Assembly (NCBI GenBank): GCA_009760855.2
Contig: WPIO01000004.1
Location: forward strand, 11,544,501 to 11,608,500
DNA: 64,000 nucleotides
Direction of reading: 5' to 3'
Source: Cristatella mucedo
Taxonomy: Eukaryota > Bryozoa > Phylactolaemata > Cristatellidae
Shown: positions 19,519 through 29,998 of the stretch, one piece after another
Numbering within the stretch: the first letter of the stretch is position 1
How the letters are laid out: every line of letters starts with the position of its first letter
Translations under genes and position numbers: made by a program
The notes under the pieces: generated by a model
Told to the model about the DNA's origin: nothing
What the model saw: the letters and a program-made list of their open reading frames with translations, nothing else
The model's database searches: none

Positions 19519-20366
19519 ACTGGCACGATCGTGATGCCTCGCGAGAGGGCTGAGCTGCCCTTCGGGCTTGCCGCACAGAACGAACTGGTCGGGAGACGAA
19601 TGGGGGTGGCCCAGTGCCTTATTGCCTGCGAGAGGCAGAAGGCCTGCCTGGAGGCCGGGCTAACGTCTGCTCAAGCACTTCCACATGGATGGTTTTTCTG
19701 ACGAGAGCTCGGGAGAGAGGCGCGCTCGTTCTCTACTATTCTGTCCAAGCTCCGTTGCAGTATTGTTACACTTCATTCTCGATGGGGCCTTTTCTGGCTG
19801 CTAACTCGTCGATGGATGATGTCATGAGTGAGCATCGTGACAAAGGCTGTGGCAAATGGTACATGCCACTCATGCCTGATGCACGGATGCATGTACATTC
19901 ATATGTATATATCATATGCCGCTTTCAGCGCTATGGAGGTCGATTGGCTCCTACTCTAGCACTGCCTTTTCAGCCGATGCTTATCACGCACGACCGTAAG
20001 CTGTCACTGTTGGTGCATTTTCGCATGTATGCATAGCAGGCATAATAGCATCAGAATCATGGCCGGCAGCACTGCTGTACCTTTTCGTTCTTCATACCTT
20101 TAGTTGGTCGACCTAATGCCTTTGCTGGGCAAAACTAAAGGCAATGCTGAATGGTGCTGGCAGGCTTCTGGAGGGCTACAGTGAGGGCCAGCTGTCTACT
20201 TAACCCTGCCTGCCTCATCATACAGTGTGACACCTTCTAGAAACATGCTCTTGTTATGCTCCAAGCTCGTGGTGCTGTCTTTGGAGTCATTGCACGATAG
20301 ATCTCATCGCCTGAAGGGTTGCCCCTCTAGTCACCTGTTGATGTGCACACATTCATTAACAATAAA
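19519..20366 (+). other. Probable 3' UTR of the BAX/BAK-like gene
   Basis: No further coding exon is needed after the stop at 19518. The first canonical AATAAA found downstream is at 20361-20366, giving a 3' UTR of about 850 bases. Nothing else recognisable lies between. Confidence 0.4.
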
Positions 20367-20989
20367 CACAAAGTTCAAAGCTAAACGTTTCATTTTAACG
20401 TACTTCCTAAGTTGCCTCTTTATTTGTCGTGACCCATTTTTTAGAATTAACAGCTTCTGACCAAAACGATCTAACCGATTCCGAAGAGTGTCTAGTTGGT
20501 GACCGCATGGGTCCGACTGCACAGTTAATGCATGGGAAAGTCTTAGTGGGCATGCACGGTCCTTGCACTCTTTCTCACCGACTCTTCTAATCCCGGAAAA
20601 TACATAGCATAGACTGATGCCAGCTGGCTGGTGTGGCTTAGCTAATGTTGCTTGGCTGGCTATAGGCTCACTCAGCATTGGAGACTGCAAGCATATGATT
20701 GATGAGAACTGAGATTATCAGACTGCTTTAAAAATCCTTTACTCCCGGGCTCTTCTGATTGCAGTTCACTTGCTGGGAGCAATATAGTGGTCCAGAAGGC
20801 TGCGTCAAGACCTAACATGGATGTTTCAGCTGGTTCTAATTGATTTTAAGTGGACACGAGATTAGGAATTGTGTAGATATGCAAAGCCATAGATAAATGT
20901 TCAGACATTATCAGGATAGAATCAACAAGGGGGACAGTATAAGTACATGAGTATACTGTATATCCATGTTCAATGTATCAATGTATACC

Positions 20990-21016
20990 AATATATATAT
21001 ATATATATATATATAT
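20990..21016 (+). repeat. AT microsatellite, short
   Basis: About 13 AT units. Confidence 0.9.
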
Positions 21017-21342
21017 CCATATTGAGCAATGCCAGCCTGCCAGCTGAGCTTGCAAGCAGTCATATTTTAGTCAGACTAGCCAGTCTGACACTCGGGACAA
21101 GCAAGATAGAGGAGGTGAAGGCTAGAACTTCAGGCTGATCTGTGTGGGGCAGATTCTATATAAATATAATAATTTGCTTTAATTTAACGTATTTTGCTTA
21201 GTTTCGAGTCAACCTTGTTTCTAAGCAAAAAATTGTGATGCATCTTAAATGCACGTATTGACATGAAATTTACCTATGGGTTACATATTAGTGCTAGTTA
21301 GGACTAGTCAGGACTAGTTATGACTAGGTCTGTATATGTGAC

Positions 21343-21480
21343 TTGGCTTGGTCCAGTGGTTAAGGTGCTCGCCCCGACCAAGGTCTGGCTGAGGTCGTGG
21401 GCTTGAGTTCCGAGGCACACGTGACACACCTGAATAGTGATTAGGTTCTCTTGGGGCGCTATGCAAATGAATACTATTTT
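21343..21480 (+). mobile_element. S2 SINE (tRNA-like head, LINE A-type tail)
   Basis: Head CTTGGTCCAGTGGTTAAGG and GTCGTGGGCTTGAGTTCC resemble tRNA A and B boxes. The tail TGAATAGTGATTAGGTTCTC, TTGGGGCGCTATGCAAATGA equals the LINE family A end. Confidence 0.85.
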
Positions 21481-21991
21481 TTTATAGGTATTGCTTAGAA
21501 ACCTTCCAACCCTAGGTGATGTCAACAGACCAAACCCATCAGTTTTACAGGCCTGTATATATATAGGCCTATATAGATATTGACAGGTGTATATATAGGT
21601 GAATACACTCACAAACGAAGTATAAAGTGAGCTAAAGTTTTGCATTTTGCATTTGCTATTCAAAAAATGTATAGCAGAAGAGCCACAGGAGCAATCACCT
21701 CGCTCGGGTTGCTATAGGCAATAAAGAATTGCCTCCTACGGTCACGGACCAACAACCTAAATCGTCAAGCAGCTTGCCATTTGGCTAAGCCCCAAGGCTA
21801 AGCATGGATTCCAGTATGTGTCTTCACCCGGAGCCGTGCAAGTATGTGTCTTCACCTGAAGCTTCACACAGTCATGACCATTAATTAATACTTGTTGCCA
21901 TTAGATTTTTCAAAGCATGAGCAGCTTTTGGCAAAAAATTAGAATCCAACTAAATCTCTGAAACAAGAAAAAATTGAGAAGCCTAGCTGAA

Positions 21992-22017
21992 TGAGAGAGA
22001 GAGAGAGAGAGAGAGAG
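21992..22017 (+). repeat. GA microsatellite, short
   Basis: About 13 GA units just upstream of the S1 SINE at 22029. Confidence 0.9.
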
Positions 22018-22028
22018 TCAATCAAGTA

Positions 22029-22222
22029 AGCCGTGATGGCACACTAGGTAAGGTGGTTGCTTTTTACGGCCTCGGTCCCGAGAGGTCGTGGGTTTGAATC
22101 CTGCGGTGGGCGATCCTTTATCGGCGTTTTGGTGGTGATAGCCATAAAAGCTCTTCTGTCGCTATACATATACATATATATATATACTTATATATTTAAG
22201 AGGCTGTTAAATCAGCTGGTAT
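22029..22222 (+). mobile_element. S1 SINE (tRNA-like), subtype with GATGGCACACT head
   Basis: GCCGTGATGGCACACTAGGT, GAGGTCGTGGGTTTGAATCC (B box), GGTGGTGATAGCCATAAAAG and TCTTCTGTCGCTATACATAT, ending GAGGCTGTTAAATCAGCTGG. A small TATA repeat lies in the linker. Confidence 0.85.
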
Positions 22223-23104
22223 TTTTACGTTACAAATAACAAGCAGCAAAAGATGGCTAGAAGGTAAGTATGGCATTATGCAGCCAAGACTGCAGGAATT
22301 ATCATAGCTGTGTAGGAATGATGAAAGTGAGCTCCGGTGATGAGAAACCCTGGAGCGATGGCCAAGCTTGAAGCAACGAATAGGGGTATTAAACTGTCTT
22401 CTTGAGGGCGATGAACGTACGATGAGACTCTACTTGTTTGGCCATTCAGCAACATCTGCTTGCTGCATCTAATGAGACAAATCCTGCAACAAACTTAAGG
22501 AAAATTTCCTCGATTCTTCAAATGCGGTGGGTGCAATAATTAAGACCAGTCTGAAGGATTCTTTACAAGAAGACCTAATACCAAAATTTCTTTAGTCTCC
22601 TTGTTGGTGGACACTATTAGCCCAGCCGGAGCTTCGGTTATAACTTCTTTTCACAAGGGTTGTTAACAAGCCAGTCTAATAACTCATAGTTTGAGCAGTC
22701 TGGAATTGAGTACGAGGCTCTTGCTCATTGCAGTACCACCTCCCACTTTTGGCGAAGGCTCTCAAAAAACATTCATGGAACATATACATTACATAACAAT
22801 GAATTATCAAGGAAATTTTCTTAAAATTTCACGAGACGACATTTTACTAAATTGGCTCTCCTGAATGACTTATACCACTCGAGGTTGCAACGGTTCGCGT
22901 AACAGCACTATCAAAGTCTAACTCGATCTGTCAGAAGTTGTCTACTTCACCGATCACGAGCTACTGCTCGACATATTGAGAACGACGATTTTTTTGGCTT
23001 ATTATGCAGACTGGCACGACTAAAACTAGAACTCATCATCGAGTCCTTCTTGAGCACCCGTCCTCTCACACCCCCTCAGGTGTCACTAATATTGTCGATC
23101 ATTA

Positions 23105-23138
23105 GACGGCAACCAATTTAATAAAATTGGCTGCCGTC
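23105..23138. repeat. Hairpin, 14 of 15 arm bases paired
   Basis: GACGGCAACCAATTT, loop AATA, AAATTGGCTGCCGTC. No gene or tail nearby explains it. Confidence 0.85.
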
Positions 23139-23253
23139 CAACCTCTAACGTCGGCAAAACATGCTGCATGAGAGTTGGTATGAAAATTCTCAAGGTACAT
23201 GAAGCCCGTCAAAGCACAGGTAAAGCTGCCTGTCGGCATCTGCATTGAATGAG

Positions 23254-23430
23254 GTGAGCCGTGATGGCACACTGGGTAAGGCGGTTGCTTTCATGACCTC
23301 GGTCCCGAGGTCGTGGGTTCGATTATTCCTGTGGTGGGCGATCCTTTATCGCCACTGAAAGCGGTGGTGATAGCCGTAAAGGCTCTTCTGTCGCTATACA
23401 AAAAGAGGCTGTTTAAGCAGCTAGGATTTT
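23254..23430 (+). mobile_element. S1 SINE, GATGGCACACT head
   Basis: Same order of blocks as the copy at 22029, with a GGTCGTGGGTTCGATTATTC B box and AAAAGAGGCTGTTTAAGCAG end. Confidence 0.86.
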
Positions 23431-23524
23431 TTAATATTGTACCAAAGCAGGGTGGATCCTATTACAATTGAAGAGTTTAGAGTGTAAATACTTGCGGCAG
23501 CAGTCATTCGGTGTGACTCTCTCT

Positions 23525-23665
23525 CTCTCTGGGCACTTTACAGCTGCTGCATATAAAGCATTCCCAAATGTTTGGTGGTAACGTTCGCAAGCAGCATGCA
23601 TAGTAAGCAGCTACACGCACGCGAAGGACGAATCACGTATACCCACCAAATGCTACTTGCCGGCC
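23525..23665 (-). mobile_element. LINE family A-related 3' UTR remnant, minus strand
   Basis: GGGCACTTTACAGCTGCTGC, then GGTGGTAACGTTCGCAAGCA and ACGAATCACGTATACCCACC correspond in inverse order to the family 3' UTR and end of ORF. Strongly diverged. Confidence 0.5.
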
Positions 23666-23945
23666 TTCAAGATTGCTCAGGTCCGAGAATGTCCTCCCAC
23701 TTATTTGGGAAAGTTAGCTTTATGGTTTCCCACGTCCTCCCTTCCGTAGCCTAATGTACTTAGGGGCCCCATCGTTACTGTTTAGTCCCCTGTTATTGTG
23801 GCGAGTCATACCATATTGTCATGGAGAGCTGAGACACGGTGTGATCGGGAGGGAAGTAGCTCACTCCCTAGCCTCGATTACGAAGGTAATCAAGTGAGTC
23901 GGATGAGGAGCAGGGCTAACAGGGATCGAAGGATCAGAAGAAGAG

Positions 23946-24080
23946 ATAATGTGCTTACTCTTCACCACCGAGGTCGTGGGTTCGAATCCTGCAGTAGGCG
24001 ATCTGTTATTGCCAACTGCAGGCGGCGATGGTAGCCGTCAAGGCCTCTATTAAAATAAGGCTGTTAAATCAGCTGTTAAG
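23946..24080 (+). mobile_element. S1 SINE
   Basis: GTGCTTACTCTTCACCACC, GGTCGTGGGTTCGAATCCTG and GGCTGTTAAATCAGCTG. The 5' part is slightly shortened. Confidence 0.83.
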
Positions 24081-24186
24081 TTAGCTAATTTTTTCTGAGT
24101 TAGGTGTCATAGGCGCAGAGATAAAGGAAGCCAAAAATGTGTATGGCAGGTAAGTCGGCCTCACAGAGAGCGTAGATAACAGTGAG

Positions 24187-24345
24187 ATGTGGCCTAAGCC
24201 TAGGGGTAACGTGCCTGCAGCACCTGTCAATCCAGGTCGTTGGTTCGAGTACCGCAACACACAACCCATTTTTGTCTGCTTCACACAAGTAAAAATCCCG
24301 ACAGGCTCTTCTGCCTCGAAATAAATTCGGGTTTTAATTAGCAAC
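24187..24345 (+). mobile_element. S1 SINE, diverged
   Basis: GGCCTAAGCCTAGGGGTAAC, GGTCGTTGGTTCGAGTACC and AGGCTCTTCTGCCTCGAAAT. Confidence 0.7.
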
Positions 24346-24397
24346 CCTTACTTTACTTTTTCCCTGAGGAACCCCATACTTTCAGGACGCCATAGAT

Positions 24398-25080
24398 CAG
24401 CGGTTCTCGACCTGTGGGTCACGACCCCTTTAGGGGTCGAAGACGGCCCCTTTCACAGGGGTCACCTAAGACCATCGGAAAACACGCATTTCCGATGGTC
24501 TTAGAAATCGAGACATTGCTCTTCTATCCTTATCCAAACCGGTCCGCCCCCATGCAGATACGTCCACATACGAGTACCCGGCGTGATGACATTGAAACGC
24601 CGGCGAGATTATTGGCCGGGTTATGTAAGTAGGGAGGCGAAGGTGTGAATATCAATAGGCTGGATTATAGTTAATAATGTTTACGACTCTCTGTGATAAT
24701 GATGAGGAACTAATAATAATATTAATCCGTGGCTGTTTGCGCTCTTGCTATTTGATAAGCTGGGCCGTGAGATTTGATCAGTATTTGAGCAGTCTCGCCT
24801 CGCGAGTGGTCGAGCGCAGACGTGGTCTATGGTTTAATTATGTTCAATTTGTAACAATGAAAATATATCCTGCATTTAAGATATTTACATTATGATTCAT
24901 AGCAGAAAAGCTACTGTTATGAAGTAGCGCCTAGAGAGAGATTAAGTTCTCTGAGGGCGCTTTATCAAGTGAATTATTATTATAATTATTAACAACGAAA
25001 ATAGTTTTATGGTTGGGGGTCGCCGCAACATGAGGAAGTGTATTAAAGGGTCGCGGCAATAATTAGGTTGAAAACCGCTG
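24398..25080. mobile_element. SPIN-like non-autonomous hAT DNA transposon
   Basis: Starts CAGCGGTTCTCGACCTGTGG and ends in its imperfect inverse (GGTTGAAAACCGCTG). The flanks CCATAGAT and CCATGAGAT are an 8-bp hAT-type target duplication with one indel. Inside are GGGTCACGACCCCTTTAGGG, a hairpin around TCGGAAAACACGCATTTCCGA, TATTTACATTATGATTCATA, ATAGTTTTATGGTTGGGGGT and CAACATGAGGAAGTGTATTA, the sequence landmarks I recall for SPIN elements. A LINE family A tail has inserted near 24928-24990. No transposase ORF remains. Confidence 0.85.
24928..24990 (+). mobile_element. LINE family A tail nested in the SPIN-like element
   Basis: Carries only the last ~63 bases of family A (GCGCCTAGAGAGAGATTAAG, then GGGCGCTTTATCAAGTG and ATT repeats), between GAAGTAGC and AACGAAAATAG of the hAT element. 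This is a severely 5'-truncated insertion. Confidence 0.85.
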
Positions 25081-25273
25081 CCATGAGATGATCCCCAAGA
25101 AGCACATAGACCTAATCGTCGTGCCTATGTATTTGAAAAACCTCTATTTTCTTGCTTCGTCCTACTACCGAACTAATTAATCGTCAGGGATCTTAGCGTA
25201 ACACCCGCATCTCTGATTCGAGTCGTTTTGTAACCGCGAAGAAGTTCGTCCCCGTCTCTCTACCAGTGGACTA

Positions 25274-25582
25274 TGTGATGCAGTGCTGCAGTGCGGTTAA
25301 AACACAAGCGGCCACAACTGAGTGCCGAAAGCGACAGTTTATTGTGGGCCGGTTCGTAGCGGTTACGCGCCGGCGCAAGCGTTTTAAGCGGCGCGTACCG
25401 GACCGACGGGGTTAACTGGGCGAACTCCCGAAGCCCGAGTATAACCAACTACGCTGTGCGTTTATGCGGCGCGTACCGGACCGACGGAGTTAACTGCACG
25501 AACTCCCGAAGCCAGCGTATAATAAACTATCATATGCGCGCGTCGCTAGCGATTGTCCCAACCCCGAAGGTGGGTCGCTACA
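25274..25582 (-). mobile_element. Candidate solo LTR (Gypsy-like)
   Basis: On the minus strand the segment begins TGTAGCGACCCACC, ends ATCACA, and has an AATAAA (25338-25343) in its last third, as LTRs do. It is CpG-rich unlike its surroundings. No clean 5-bp target duplication was found, so this is a weak call. It contains the 78-bp duplication listed separately. Confidence 0.3.
25388..25543. repeat. Two-copy 78-bp tandem repeat
   Basis: The block GCGGCGCGTACCGGACCGAC, followed by a GTTAACT and GAACTCCCGAAGCC core, occurs at 25388 and again at 25466 with few changes. Confidence 0.8.
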
Positions 25583-25682
25583 GCACCATAAGATACGAGC
25601 AGCTAAGTCGACCCCATTAAGGCAAGGGCTCCCGTCGCGGCTAAGCTGAGAGCTGCCCCAGTGCAGTTTAGCTGTACATCAG

Positions 25683-25750
25683 GCTAACTTCAAATCCTTT
25701 GGAGACCATGCCGTCGGCTCAATCTCTCAAGGCCTAGAGCTTGCGACCGA
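25683..25750 (+). mobile_element. Short LINE family A ORF fragment
   Basis: AACTTCAAATCCTTTGGAGA matches the NLKSFGD codons of family A. Too short to say more. Confidence 0.45.
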
Positions 25751-26204
25751 TTGAAACTTGTTAATCGTACACATCCGAAAACGTGGTCTTTCAGTTACGT
25801 GTAAATTGCCAAAATTACCCTTTCAACAGCTCTTATCAACATTCTTTTGTATTGCCATACAGACGATGTTTAAGAAGTGTCTCCGCTCCTAGCTTGGAAC
25901 AAACCTCACGCATCTTTTCCTTTATTAGAGCATTTATAAAATCAATCGAAGTCAAAGCGAAAGTCTTGAGTTTTGCTTAAGCAACTCTATAAGGACTAGA
26001 GATCTCCTAAATATCCTCCCCCTTTATGGGCACACGCGATCTGACGGGTGTCGCATAGGGAGGACCTTTAGGTGAAATGCTTTTTAACACGGCGTGCTTG
26101 ATATGCTTCGTCATATTTTTTATCTGTAGTCTCCAAACCACGGCAATGAGTCACAGGAAGCTAATATGTTCCTTAGCAACGTACGTCCACGCTGCTTGCT
26201 CCCG

Positions 26205-26395
26205 CGACTGCCCTCCTAACTCAGCTTTGCTCCTCACTTTCTATTCGTTGCGTGAGACAAAGTCTGTTAGCTTCCACATGCTCACCGAAAGCTGCTTAGG
26301 CTTAGAGTGCGCTACAGGAAACTCTTTATCTCTAGCGCAGCACCCACTCAAGTCGCTGTGGCTTTGTGGAATTGCAAACGGCGATACATTGCATT
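26205..26395 (+). mobile_element. LINE family B 3' end, diverged
   Basis: GACAAAGTCTGTTAGCTTCC and GTGGCTTTGTGGAATTGCAA, ending GATACATTGCATT. Confidence 0.75.
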
Positions 26396-26646
26396 CCAGC
26401 CAGTCTTATTGTCACGTAGGCTCTAATTTTACATGCTCAACACCGTCATCCTACAATTTGGTCGACGACAGAGCTGGGGCAAAATAAGGCTGCTTTGGAA
26501 GCGCAGAAACGCAAAATACTAAGCAATAAAAAATTGAGTTCGCTTAGAATTTTTGACAATTCAATTCGAATTCTATTTAATAAAAGTCAATACAAGCTCA
26601 CTAGAGTTTGGCAGACAACCGCAGAGAGCGCACATGCTCAAGCGCT

Positions 26647-26805
26647 ATGGGTCTTAGCCCAGGGGTAATGTGCTTGCTCTTCACAACCCAGATAGAGGGA
26701 CTCGAGTCCTGCAGTGGAGAATCCTTTCTTGCCCACTGGAAGAAGCGATTATTGCCGGTAAGGCTCTTCTGTCGCTATACACAAGAGGGTGTTGAAACCG
26801 GTAGC
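26647..26805 (+). mobile_element. S1 SINE, GGTCTTAGCCCAGGGG head
   Basis: GGGTCTTAGCCCAGGGGTAA, GGGACTCGAGTCCTGCAG and AAGGCTCTTCTGTCGCTATA, ending GAGGGTGTTGAAACC. Confidence 0.82.
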
Positions 26806-27802
26806 CATTTTTTTGGGACGCTATTGACCTGAGATGGAGTCCGACGGCTACCAGCCCCCAGTACGCCGTAGATATTGCGTCTGGTCTAGCACCTAGGTCT
26901 ACATGAGGTTAGCTTTGACACCCTGCATTCTCGTCTGCTCGTGCGTGCCTTAATAGACGTCTGCCGGAGTTTTGTATATGCACGCATTTAGTCGTCGTAT
27001 ATATCGCGAAAAATATGTGTATGCGGGAGAAAAGCGCTGCTAAGCTCCAACCTATTGTCGTGAGTTTTGATCTATTATCTTAACGTAGTCATTGGCACCA
27101 AAACATTGGGGACGCAGTTTCAGATTTGGTAACGCGATATTACTTTCAAGGAGAATGTCCAAACGTTGAGGGATCAGTGATACCTCTACGTTCCAGCTTC
27201 AAATCTGGCCAAATCTACCGGTGGCTAGCAGTCCGCCCAAGATTACTAGGCAGTATTTGTGTTGTCAAGACTCTGTGGTCGGGCTTCCATCGGCTGCCGC
27301 TGCTGCTGAAGCAGCGTCTGCATTGGTTCTGCTGGGGTAAAGGTCCTCGCGCACGGTGAAATGTGCTCACGTGCGATCAATGACTTGAATCGGTTAATAG
27401 GCCGAGCTCTCCAGTGTCCTCGAGCTGTGGAAAACCCTAGGATGAAGACCTGTTAAATTTGAGACTGATTCGCAATATATCGGTCCAGAGACTTTAGTAT
27501 GGCAAACGGGCTAGCTGACAGTTGCCACCATGGCCTCTGACTCCCATCAGTCGGTTTCTCAGTCACACTCTGCTATGATCAAACCTACAACAAGGAGATG
27601 GGAGCATGTGTACGTATAACGCTGTCGATAGACAGGCTTTTCCAATCGTATGTTGGCTGGAGGCCATTTTTGAGATATATGAGATGAGGACATCCGTAGC
27701 AGATTCGGTGTGAGTACCTGCTTCGGCTTCTGAGCAGCTTTTAGTAGTCGTAGAAGCGTCTGTTCACTCACAGCAGCATGACTAAAAAAAAAACTTGTGA
27801 CT

Positions 27803-27952
27803 TTTTGTATAGCGACAGAAGAGCCTTTACGGCTATCACCACCGCTTGCAGTGGCGATAAAGGATCGCCCACCACAAAATTCGAACCCACGACCTCGGGG
27901 CCGAGGTCGTGAAAAGCAACCGCCTTACCTAGTGAGCCATTACGGCTCAAAA
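27803..27952 (-). mobile_element. S1 SINE, minus strand
   Basis: TATAGCGACAGAAGAGCCTT, TCACCACCGCTTGCAGTGGC, AAATTCGAACCCACGACCTC and TGAGCCATTACGGCTC, full length. Confidence 0.86.
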
Positions 27953-28159
27953 ACTAAAGTAGCATCGGAAGTAGCATCAGCTCACACAATGCATCGTCAC
28001 GAGCTGTGCTTCAACTTCGATGATTCGAGGCCAAACATAATCATGTGAGCAGGCAGCTATTAGCGGGAGCCCTTTCCACTGACTGTGTTAACACGGCACG
28101 ATTTCAACACGTCTGGCCATGAGAAACACAGTCACTTAATGCCTAGGCGGTTTTCAGTA

Positions 28160-28162
<3 letters not shown>

Positions 28163-28226
<64 letters not shown>
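28163..28226 (+). repeat. AT microsatellite grown at an S2 SINE end
   Basis: About 32 AT units touching the 3' end of the minus-strand S2 SINE. Confidence 0.96.
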
Positions 28227-28230
<4 letters not shown>

Positions 28231-28360
28231 CGCTTCTATAGCGCCCTAAGAAAACTTACTCTCTATTAAGGCGCTTCACATATGCCACAAGGCTCAAACC
28301 CACGATTTCGACCAATATTGGTCGGGGCGAGCACCGTAACCGCTGGGCCAAACCAGTAGC
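28227..28360 (-). mobile_element. S2 SINE, minus strand, next to (AT)n
   Basis: Inverse tail (TATAGCGCCCTAAGAAAACT ... TTAAGGCGCTTCACATATGC) followed by inverse B and A boxes, ending GCTGGGCCAAACCAG. The (AT)n tract at 28163 starts exactly at its 3' end. Confidence 0.85.
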
Positions 28361-28384
28361 CAAAAACTGATTTCCGGCAAGAAA

Positions 28385-28540
28385 CCGTAACTGAGTAGCA
28401 TAGAAGTATCAGCCGAGGAAAGCTGCAAAGGATGTGCAACAGTTGGCAGCAAGAGAGTAGATGTCGTTGCAAAAGATTTGTGGGAGTGAGATCCAGTGTA
28501 GGACATGCAGAGCAAAAGCTGTCACAACGGTCTCGAGGCT
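28385..28540 (-). mobile_element. LINE family B fragment, minus strand
   Basis: Inverse of the SSAGPRLWN to stop region: GTAGCATAGAAGTATCAGCC, GCAGCAAGAGAGTAG, and GAGATCCAGTGTAGGACATG. Confidence 0.65.
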
Positions 28541-28834
28541 AGCAAAAACGCTTAAGGATACTAAAGTCAATCTTCAGATTTGCTCAAGCAGTTTCTGCCG
28601 TTTCGGTGAAGGGCAGGTACACGCAGGTCACATAGTTCTATGCAGCTTGTGGACATCCAGATCAGGTAAAACAATGCTACGACCGGATTCTGTCAAATAC
28701 ACGTTGTGCAGGCCTATCGATTGATGTCTTTCTGTGTGCAGTTAAGGTGGAGCAATCGGTTGCTTTAGCAACAGTCAGACCGAAAATAGCCCACATGGCG
28801 CGGCAAACAGCTGGGATGCAACGGCCGTGAGAAG

Positions 28835-28955
28835 GTAAGGTGTTCACTTTTCACGATTGATGTTGGGGAGGAGGGTCGTCGAATCATGCAGCGGGCGATG
28901 TCTTCTTGCCAGCTGCAAGCAGTGATCTTCTACGGCCATACACATGAGGCTGTTT
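28835..28955 (+). mobile_element. S1 SINE, diverged
   Basis: GTGTTCACTTTTCACGATTG, AATCATGCAGCGGGCGATG and TCTTCTACGGCCATACACAT, ending GAGGCTGTT. Confidence 0.68.
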
Positions 28956-28984
28956 CCAGCCTTCGAGCACCTCAAATTCTCTCA

Positions 28985-29998
28985 ACTTACTTGCTGCATG
29001 TATTGATGACATCCCCACATGGATGGCAGCAAATTTTCTAAAACTAAATGATGATAAAACTAACTTACTAGTTATGGGCAAACCCAGTGTGATTCACAAA
29101 TTAGAAAGGCTGACGCTCAAAATTGGCTCTGCCAGCATATCTCCTGTTGAATCAGCTCAAAATCTAGGTGTCATGATCCAAAGCGACCTCTCGTAAGACG
29201 ATCAAAGAGACAGTCAAAACTGCCTATTTTCAGCTTCATAACATTGCTAACATTCGGGCTTGTTTAGATAAAGATACCACATCTAAGTTTATCCATGCAT
29301 TTGTGACACCCAGTCTTGACTTCTGTATATCACTGCTTGCTAGCCTGCCGGTATGTGCGATCAGGCGATTGCAGCTGGTGCAAAACTCCGCAGCTAGGCT
29401 TGTCTGTCGTGAGCGTCGCAGTTGCCACATCACACAAATTCTCGCCGACTTGCACTGGCTACCAGTCAAGCAACAGATTGACTTCAAGGTTTTGTCGCTC
29501 ACTTTTAGGTCCCTTCATTCTATGGCTCCAGCCTACCTATCAGATCTGCTCCCCCACCAGGCCAAGCATCGTACCACCCACTTTTCGGAATCCAACTGTC
29601 TAGAAATACCTCGTACAAACCTTAAATCCTTTGGAGGCCGTGCATTTAGTTCGTATGCTCCCAAAGCCTGGAACTCCCTCCCGACCTGCGTCAGAACATC
29701 CCCTGAACTGACCACATTTAAAAGGAACTTAAAAACACACCTATTTAGGACAGCATTTAGTGGGTCCCTGTGATTCGTCCTTCACGTGCTTATGCGTGCT
29801 GACACTGTGCATGCTGCCACTAACCACATTTGCTTGCTGACCCTGTGCGTGTCACACCTAACCATATTATTCACGTTGTTTGTTTTTCAAGCATGATTTT
29901 ACTTACCATTCAATTGCATTTCACTTTGCAGCAAATGCAAAGCGCCTGGAGAGATTTGAGTTCTCTGAGGGCGCTTTATCAAGTGCATTATTATCAAT
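28985..29998 (+). pseudogene. LINE family A (CR1/L2-like), longest 5' extent
   Basis: Reads the end of the reverse-transcriptase palm (CIDDIPTWMAANFLKLNDDK), then thumb and C-terminal motifs [45 protein letters not shown] and SSYAPKAWNSLP, ending FSGSL and stop. The 3' UTR has the 39-bp repeat pair and tail. The frame is broken near 29193, and everything 5' of the palm is missing. Confidence 0.85.

Noticed and set aside
23940-24010. Functional tRNA genes at GGTTCGAATCC motifs (also 31.8 kb, 22.1 kb)
   Set aside because: Each motif belongs to an S1 or S2 SINE with a shared non-tRNA body. No full cloverleaf with a paired acceptor stem is seen.
29303-29773. LINE-derived ORFs as host genes (also 35551-36096 and 58899-59390)
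   Set aside because: They repeat with the same C-terminal reverse-transcriptase domain and 3' tail at many places. They are truncated retrotransposon copies.
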